A DNA stretch of 64,000 nucleotides from Nymphalis io (lineage: Eukaryota > Arthropoda > Insecta > Lepidoptera > Nymphalidae), in contig NC_065901.1 of NCBI RefSeq assembly GCF_905147045.1, positions 186,001-250,000 of the forward strand, written 5' to 3'. Below the pieces are notes generated by a model. It searched no databases and had not been told where the DNA came from. It saw only the letters and a list, made by a program, of their open reading frames with translations. Below, in pieces: positions 57,275-64,000 of this stretch (positions are counted from its first letter, which is position 1; each line of letters opens with the position of its first letter). Position numbers and translations under genes: made by a program.

Positions 57275-57565
57275 ATGTGCAATGAAAAAGCTCAATTGCA
57301 TGACAGTGTATCTCATGCAGTGGTTGCAATAACGCGTCTCACGATGAACGATAGTGAAGATGCGGCGGGGAAACTGATGCATAGGGTACAAATGGCAATT
57401 ACTAAGGAAATTCCGGTCAATAACCTTAGAATGGCGATCCATAATAGAGACGATCTCATCATGGATAGACTGGTCGAAGACCATCCAGACCCACATAGAA
57501 ATACCAATAAGATGAAAAATTTATCTAAATTTGAAAATGGTTATTGTGATACTGCTTGGAAATAA
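57275..57565 (+). CDS. Unidentified 96-codon ORF
   Basis: Starts MCNEKAQLHDSVSHAVVAIT and continues RLTMNDSEDAAGKLMHRVQM, then IHNRDDLIMDRLVEDHPDPH. Composition is balanced and charged, unlike the surrounding AT-rich DNA, and a second Lys/Arg-rich stretch (KAQTTRLGTLKDNIKRLLSP) follows in another frame at about 57620-57690. It could be an exon or a transposon coding remnant; no family recognised. The opposite strand is also open, which weakens the case. Confidence 0.25.
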   Translation: MCNEKAQLHDSVSHAVVAITRLTMNDSEDAAGKLMHRVQMAITKEIPVNNLRMAIHNRDDLIMDRLVEDHPDPHRNTNKMKNLSKFENGYCDTAWK

Positions 57566-58065
57566 AAATATGCAGGCGAACAAAATACCAAACTATAAAA
57601 CTGATAGAAAGATAAGTACAAAAAAGGCACAAACAACACGTCTTGGAACATTAAAAGATAATATAAAAAGACTGCTTTCTCCAAATAAAAAATATCGTTG
57701 ACACTATACAATGTGGACTAATAATAACAGATACTATAAAATGCTTAAAACGACATCCAAGGAAAAATATCGTGAGGCGTCCGGTAAGAACGGATCACTT
57801 GTTTGGTAGATATGTTTTTATAATATACTTGTTTCATTTATTATATTCATATCCATTCCATAAACCCAATAGGCATATTACGAGATACTTTAATTAGCAT
57901 AGATGAAGAAAACGCTAGCTTTCTTCAGATATGTCAGCACAGTAGCGACACGCGGGTAGATCATTATGCTTGTTTTAATAATAACTACTAAGTAATTAAC
58001 TTCAATTGCTATAATAAAAGTGCTCTTTTATTTTGATTATTTTGTACATATATGTATATATATAT
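57566..58065. other. Unassigned DNA
   Basis: Apart from the basic stretch noted for the preceding ORF, nothing is recognised. Confidence 0.35.
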
Positions 58066-58338
58066 TTTATAGCATATGTAGGCGGACGAACATATGGGCC
58101 ACCTGATGGTAAGTGGTTACCAACGCCCATAAACATTGGCATTGTAAGAAATGTTAACCATCGCTTCGCCAATGCGCCACCAATCTTGGGAACTAAGATG
58201 TGATGTCTCCCGTGCCTGTGATTATACTGGCCGGAACACAACAATAACGAATATTGCTGTTTTGCGGAAGAATATCTGATGAGCGGGTGGTACCTACCCA
58301 GATGAGCTTGCCTTTGACTTGCAAAACCCTACCACCAG
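58066..58338 (-). mobile_element. SINE-D copy, near full length
   Basis: Minus-strand copy with all blocks of the family from GTAGGCGGACGAACATATGG to GCAAAACCCTACCACCAG; one short loss in the region of the CCGGTTTGAAGG block. Confidence 0.9.
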
Positions 58339-58835
58339 TACTATTACAGTTCAAATGTGTGTGCTCAAACATAAGCGTATTTAATACGCCCTTACTCTCC
58401 TGATCTAATAGGACAGCGAATTTCGACACGAGCGGAAAAAGTTTGGGTATAACATCAACAGTTTTATGTGTTTATAATATATATATGGAATTATAAAATA
58501 TTTGAAATATAAAATGGAACATTATTATAAAGTCGTTCTGATTATGAAAAAAGCCTGTGACTGTGTTCGCGGGCCCGCCCAGCTCGTCATTTTAGCACTA
58601 GCGAGCCGCCGTCACTAACTAATTACAAAAGATTGATGTAAGTGGCTCTCAACGCGATTTACTCCTCACGCTTACTCCGCTTTAGATTGGATGGCGACTT
58701 TCCAAATTTAAATCATAATTCTTAAAATAAAGTCGAATAATGAAGTATTAAACGCAAATGTACATTCAACGGGAAAAAATACGTAGTTATTTTCTATTTA
58801 CAGACAGTATAAAGTATGTAAATACTGGTGCTAAG
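58339..58835. other. Unassigned DNA with a GC-richer patch
   Basis: 58560-58640 (TTCGCGGGCCCGCCCAGCTC) is GC-richer than its surroundings but unassigned. Confidence 0.35.
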
Positions 58836-60715
58836 CTTTTTTTTTTTATATGCCCCGGGATGGCAAATGACTCTACTCCACCTGATGGTAAGTGGTAGTA
58901 GAGTCCAAACACGACGACGGCCAGTACAGTCGGGAAGAATGTTCTGTACTAGCCGTCCCCGCCTTGCCGGCCCGCAAGATGCCTCTTCACGCCTCGTTTG
59001 AAGGAACCCGGGTTGTAAAGGAGGGGAACACGTGAGCTGGTAAGGAATTCCTTTTTTTGGTAGTGCGACAAAGAAAGGAGTTGCCAAAATTCTTTGTGCG
59101 CGATGGAATTGATGTCACAGTTAGGCGGTGACATCGAGAATCAGCTCGCGTGGACTTAAGAAGGAAGGGGGAAGCAGGAATTAGAGAGAATAATTCCTCA
59201 GAGCACTCGCCGTGATACAGTCGATAGAAAGCGCTCAGTGCTGCTATCTCGCGACGCAATTGTAAAGGTTCAAGGGTGTTTGTGACCTTTACGTCGCCAA
59301 TAATGCGTACTGCATGTCGCTGCAACCGGTCCAAGACCTCCAGTAGGTACTTAGCAGAGCCATCCCAAAGGTGCGAGCAATATTCAACGCAAGACCGTAC
59401 CTGTGTTTTGTATAACAGGCACAGTTGTTGTGGCGTGAAAAAACGCCGCACCTTATTCAGAACTCCGAGTTTCCGTGAAGCTGTTTTTATAATAGCCTCG
59501 ATGTAATCCCTTGGACTAAGGTCGCAGCGAACGTCCATCCCCAGCATGGCGATTTTGCTTTGTATCATCAGCGGTGTGCCACAGAGGGAGGGATGAGGGT
59601 AAAATGGTGACTTTTTCGCTGTGAGAGCGCATACCTGTGTTTTCTTTCTTTATTAAACTCAACAAGATTATCAGAACCCCATTTGGCGATGAGCTCTAAC
59701 GTCCTATCGAGTTCAATGACAAGATTCTCCCGCCTCTCCTCAGTTTCCGCCCGCCCAGTCACTGCGCGTCCGTGGTATCCACCATGCACTGTACTATCAT
59801 CTGCATAGCAATGTATGTTCCCAAGAGAGAGCATATCATTGATATGCAAAAGAAAGAGTGTGGGAGATAGCACAGATCCCTGGGGGACCCCAGCATTCAC
59901 TACATAGAATTGTGAAGCGCAACCATCTACTAAAACACGAAGGCTACGCTTGTCTAGGAAGCTGGCAATCCAGGTGCATAGCTGAGCAGGCAGACCATAT
60001 GCCGGTAGCTTGGAGAGAAGACTTCTGTGCCAGACCCTGTCGAAAGCCTTGGAGATATCGAGGCTGACAGCCAACGATTCTCCATGCTTGTCGATAGCTT
60101 CACCCAATCACCAAATCACCAATGACGATCATTATTTAGACAGTGATCTTCTAGGTAATGGATCAGTTGGTTGTTTAGAATCCGTTCCATCACCTTTCAA
60201 AGTACTGAGGTGATAGCTATTGGTCGATAATTTGCCGGGTCAGACCGATCCCCTTTTTTGGGAACCGCTTGCACATTAGCTCTTCTCCAAGCCTCCGGCA
60301 CACATCCCGAAGAGAGAGAAAGTTGGAACAGGCGCGTTAACACAGGAGACAGCTCCGCCGCGCACTTCTTCAGCACAATGGCTGGTATTCCATCGGGACC
60401 GCTAGCTTTCCGTATATCAAGTGATTGCAGCTCCGCACGCACATCACGTTGCCTGATTTTGATGTCAGGCATCGTGTGGCTACATGAAGGTATTGTTGGT
60501 GGTTGTGCACTACAATCATCGGTCACAGAGTTGTCGGCAAAGAGTTTAGCCAGGAGGTCGGCTTTCTCCTGCGGACTGTGAGCTAGTGATCCGTCCGGAT
60601 TTCTGAGCGGTGGCAGCGAAGGTTGGCATAAATTGTTTTGCACAGACTTAGTCAGACGCCAGAAGCTAATCTGTACAATGCGCTGTGCATCCGCTCTCGT
60701 GTATGCCTTCCTACA
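58836..60715 (-). mobile_element. LINE-A copy 5: RT domain copy retaining the RT front
   Basis: 5'-truncated minus-strand copy. Unlike copy 3 it retains the front of the RT: QNNLCQPSLPPLRNPDGSLA, LDIRKASGPDGIPAIVLKKC and NYRPIAITSVL (60643-60197). A shift at about 60200 and a small deletion near 60105-60120 (loss of the YGFRPKRSTG block) precede the second frame 60107-59568 with SLDISKAFDRVWHRSLLSKL and CYADDSTVHGGYHGRAV. A third frame, 59568-58987, carries the thumb. The 3' end is a poly-T run at 58838. The 5' edge abuts a short direct repeat (ATTTATTTACTTGAATT, twice at 60719-60756). Confidence 0.92.
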
Positions 60716-60767
60716 GGCATTTATTTACTTGAATTGCTATTTATTTACTTGAATTTCCTGGAAATGA

Positions 60768-60984
60768 TTAATACTTAATATTGTTATGTCCCGGTTTAAA
60801 GGATGAGTGTGCCAGTGTAACTACTGGCACAAGGGATATAACATCTTAGGTTTTAAAATTGGTGGCGCATGGCGCTGTAAGGAAAGGTTAATATTTCTTA
60901 CATTTTGTCTGTGGGCGGAGGCCGTCAACCAGGTACCATCAGGTGGCGCATTTGCCCGTACGCCTACCTACATTATGTAAAAAT
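60768..60984 (+). mobile_element. SINE-D copy, 5'-truncated
   Basis: TTATGTCCCGGTTTAAAGGA, GGGATATAACATCTTAGG, GGTACCATCAGGTGGCGC and CGCCTACCTACATTATG. It sits just after the 5' end of LINE-A copy 5. Confidence 0.85.
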
Positions 60985-62069
60985 AACTATCTTAGTTTTA
61001 CACGAGTCTTTGAAATAAAACAAAACATAATTATTCCCTTGGGGGGATAGGGGTTGGCTTTATTGTAATTTATAGAAACCACAACTTCAAACAAACAAAA
61101 GTGTTTCTTTATACTTCCATTATGCCACATTCCGCTTTTGCCTCGCGAGCGACCTAATTCAAGAACGAATATTAGTGGCCACTAGCTACGAGTAGCAATG
61201 TAAAAATTGTGATAGATGAAATGACTCAGTATGAAGGACTTGTAATGTTAGAATATTTTCATTTCAGTAATTCGAGCGGAGGAGCAAGTAATAAAATGTA
61301 CTTTTTCTCATAATATTGCGTATAAAATTTAATTTTAAAATGTACTATTGGCCCATACTTCTTACCCGACTACGCAGGGTAGGTATATGAATTTAGCCCG
61401 ATAGTATGTATGTATGTCTATACAGTATAATAAACTATAATCTGGCATTTGGCTATTCACTTTTTTGTCTTATATAATGATATAAATTTGTCGCTTTGTT
61501 AATCTTGATTTTTTACAGCACACAATATCGGAAAAATAAAGTTTCCAATTGTTTGTCGTATCAATTATGTGGGAGTGTATATGCCTATATATGGGACTTA
61601 ATAAATAATAAACCACATCGTTTTTTATGCATAAAATATTATAAAAGTCATTAAGTCAAGTATAATTATATATAAGTCCTCCAGACCGATTTCGGCTATG
61701 TCGGCCAATCTCAAGAGAGATTAGCCAACTACGCAGGATATATTAGACGCTCATTTGTTGCGCACACGTTAAACAAAAGTTAATGGCTCATTTCAAAATA
61801 TAAAGTTTGGTTAAAGGGATTGTTTAATTTATTGGCAACGTATTGGTATTTGAACGGATAGAAGGTGTTTCCTATAGTGGTTTATCTGTATGAAACGATA
61901 ATTTTCGATTTATTCATTTGAAACGAATACCTGCGATCCCGTCATTGCGAGTAACTATATTTATTACGCATGACAAATCCTTTTTAGAAACTCGGTATTA
62001 TAATATATGTCAGAAGTTATAAATAAGATAATGAAATGATTTGGCTTTTTTTGATACTTATCATATGTT
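60985..62069. other. Intergenic DNA with a diverged repeat
   Basis: At 61674-61780 there is a piece (CCTCCAGACCGATTTCGGCT, then GGCCAATCTCAAGAGAGATT) that I recognise as a dispersed butterfly repeat of unknown class. The remainder is unassigned. Confidence 0.45.
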
Positions 62070-62125
62070 TATGGGCGTTGGTGACCACTTACCATCAGGT
62101 GGCCCGCCTACCTATAATATAAAAA
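62070..62125 (+). mobile_element. SINE-D 3'-end fragment
   Basis: GGCGTTGGTGACCACTTACC, then ATCAGGTGGCCCGCCTACC and an A-rich tail: only the last ~55 bases of the family. Confidence 0.8.
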
Positions 62126-62135
62126 AATAAACGTT

Positions 62136-62185
62136 CTACACAGACCCTATTCTACCCGTGCGAAGCCGGGACGGGTAGCTAGTTA
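62136..62185 (+). mobile_element. Helitron-like 3' terminus
   Basis: ACCCGTGCGAAGCCGGGACG, then GGTAGCTAGTTAAT. The ACCCGT/ACGGGT arms form a hairpin a few bases before CTAGT, which fits the Helitron 3' end (hairpin then CTRR before T). The 5' TC end is not located. Confidence 0.5.
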
Positions 62186-62704
62186 ATTATAAATCGATGT
62201 ATATTTTGATAAATGTGATAAATATTTTAAGAGTTTCCGCATATATGATATTCGTTGCGTCGAACGAGACTCGCTTTTGAATACAGTCGTTATATAATTT
62301 ATGAGTCTCTCTGTTCTCATCTACAATTCTGGAGGACGGGCGCGTCAAGTCGTCGGCTCATTAATGAAGATTGATGACCACTTAGAGCAATGTAACATCC
62401 TCATGGTCTTAAGCATCTTTACTGTATTCCGTCTCTGTGTTCGATCATTTATAATAATTATTTTCTTATGGAGTAATTAATTTTAATAATTCATTTATTT
62501 TAAATCTAAAAAAAATCTAGACAGGGTTTAATCTAAGAATATATACATATATGACAAAGAAGCGTAGAGCGTTACTATTTGTTGATTCCCTTGTAGGACA
62601 CATTTAATTTTATATACAGTTTACTATGTGCCTCATTTGACAATAAAATTTAATACTGAGTTTCTTTCAGCTCCGTCTATATAATATAAAATCCGAACCT
62701 TTTG
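62186..62704. other. Unassigned AT-rich DNA
   Basis: No supported feature. Confidence 0.4.
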
Positions 62705-63010
62705 TGCCGAGATGGCCTAGTAGTTAGAACGTGTAAATCTTAACCGATGATCGTGGGCTCAAAGCCAGGCATGCACCACTCAATTTTCATGTGCTTAATT
62801 TGTGTTTATAATTCATCTCGTGCTTGACGGTGACGGAAAACATCGTGAGGAAACCTGCATGTGTCTAATTTCATTGAAATTTTGCCACATGTGTATTCTA
62901 CCAACCCGCATTGGAGTAGCGTGGTGGGATAAGCTCCAAAACCTTCTCCTCAAAAGGGAGAGGAGGCCTTAGCCCAGCAGTGGGACATTAACAGGCTGTT
63001 ACTGTACTAC
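62705..63010 (+). mobile_element. SINE-E, near full-length copy
   Basis: tRNA-derived head: A-box-like GAGATGGCCTAGTAGTTAGA, anticodon-arm-like AATCTTAACCGATGAT and a B-box-like GTGGGCTCAAAGCC. The conserved body has AACATCGTGAGGAAACCTGC, AACCCGCATTGGAGTAGCG and GTGGTGGGATAAGCTCC. The 3' end is GGGAGAGGAGGCCTTAGCCC, then AGCAGTGGGACATTAACAGG. The tail's CCAGCAGTGG motif is shared with RTE LINE 3' ends in this window. Confidence 0.87.
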
Positions 63011-63139
63011 CGTTTGTTGGTAGTTTTATATACTGTAGGCTTACTTGTAAAAATACTTTTTTAATTTGTGTAAGCAATTATATACATAAAATATATAATT
63101 CTTTCATACAATCTTAATTTGTAATGTTTACACAACAAC

Positions 63140-63365
63140 AATCCTGGACGAACACCATTGAATTTTAATGTGTTTAATTTGTACTTATAATTCATCTGGT
63201 GCGCGATAAAGGAGAAAATCGTGAGGAAACCTGCATGTGTCGCATGAAACTTTGTCACATGTGTATCCACCAATGCGGGATGCATTTGAGCAGCGTAGTG
63301 GAATAAACATTAAACCATCTCAAAAGGAGAAGATGCTTTAGCCCAGCAGTGAGGTATTTACTCGT
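63140..63365 (+). mobile_element. SINE-E copy, head missing
   Basis: Begins inside the body (ACACCATTGAATTTTAATGT), has ATCGTGAGGAAACCTGCATG and GAGCAGCGTAGTGGAATA, and ends TTTAGCCCAGCAGTGAGG. It lies in tandem with the copy 130 bp upstream. Confidence 0.8.
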
Positions 63366-64000
63366 TATTTACTGCTACTTAGCGTTTATAAATGTAGGGA
63401 TTTCGTAAAACATTTTTAAAGTACATGTTTTATGTGTTTAATGAACAGGAGGGTCCATAATTCATCAAATCAAATACTACAATGGTAGAAGCGAGCATTT
63501 TTTCAACACAAATCTGAACAAAGAGCTGCTCAACGAGAGATTTATCACAGGGAACGTTAACAACGGAAAGTTTCAAGCTAACGTCGAAAACAACTGTTGG
63601 ATACCTCTATACTGTTACTTTATAAAACAAAACACAATACAACATTTAACTGTTGCAAGTATTTCTAAAGGTAATTAAAGTTTCATTATGGAATCTTTAT
63701 CTGTGGTTGTTTTGTGACATATTCCCTCGATGATATAACGATATATTCGCATATACACTCGCAGAATTATGCTTTATGTATGATGAGAACAAGTTCTTGA
63801 AAATATACGATATAATACGAAAAGGCACGAGAATTATGCTTAAAACATTATCAATATTACCACGCTTGTTAGGTTTGTTACATGACTACTCGAGGTTAAT
63901 GATATAATCCCAGAAAATCTGCAGAACTGTTCATTTCAAATGTAGGGTCTGAAAATTAAAAAAAATATATAAATGTTAACCTTAACAGTCTGTGAATGTC
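63366..64000. other. Unassigned DNA to the right edge
   Basis: No supported gene. 63480-63600 is less AT-rich and could hide an exon or an old element, but no frame is convincing. Confidence 0.35.

Noticed and set aside
62705..62775. tRNA gene at the SINE-E head
   Set aside because: Only tRNA-like boxes; degenerate stems and a long conserved non-tRNA body.
1..64000. CRISPR arrays, prokaryotic operons, rRNA genes
   Set aside because: No regularly spaced direct repeats, no operon layout and no rRNA segments were seen; the window is insect nuclear DNA.

Overview
Organism. The window is nuclear DNA from an insect, almost certainly a lepidopteran and probably a nymphalid-type butterfly. It is AT-rich and carries spliced genes with GT-AG introns: a pickpocket-type channel, an insect 7-TM odorant receptor, and insect versions of INTS3 and hnRNP M. 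The rest is dominated by LINEs and short elements I recognise from butterfly genomes. The species cannot be named from sequence alone.

Layout. (1) 1-2164, minus: 5' two thirds of Integrator subunit 3, running off the left edge. (2) 3890-6547, plus: complete eight-exon hnRNP M / rumpelstiltskin-like RNA-binding protein, head-to-head with INTS3. Its GC-rich penultimate exon contrasts with the rest. (3) 7.3-12.5 kb: transposon debris. (4) 12818-14760, plus: a possible three-exon gene for a 42-aa protein. (5) 14812-25341, minus: complete ten-exon pickpocket-like DEG/ENaC channel (503 aa). Its first intron is almost entirely one near-full-length LINE. Genes 4 and 5 converge, with stop codons 51 bp apart. 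(6) 25.3-43 kb: a repeat-rich gene desert with a two-ORF LINE at about 32-36.7 kb, RTE derivatives, a tRNA-Glu-derived SINE and a long foldback. (7) 43059-45413, plus: complete six-exon odorant receptor (398 aa); its first intron appears to be GC-AG. (8) 45.4-64 kb: no host gene seen. It holds an RTE LINE with an 11-bp target-site duplication, two more copies of the intron-1 LINE, many short elements, a MITE candidate, a Helitron-like 3' end and a long (AT)n tract.

How it fits together. The four recognised host genes are functionally unrelated: snRNA 3'-end processing, RNA binding, an ion channel and a chemoreceptor. They do not form a cluster or pathway. The connected story is the mobile DNA. 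Five copies of one LINE family (called LINE-A here) and about fifteen copies of a ~280-bp non-autonomous repeat (SINE-D) share a 3' end, suggesting a LINE/SINE partnership. A second pairing links RTE LINEs with a tRNA-like SINE (SINE-E). All exon joins were worked out by reading frame and splice-site consensus by hand; no alignment was run.
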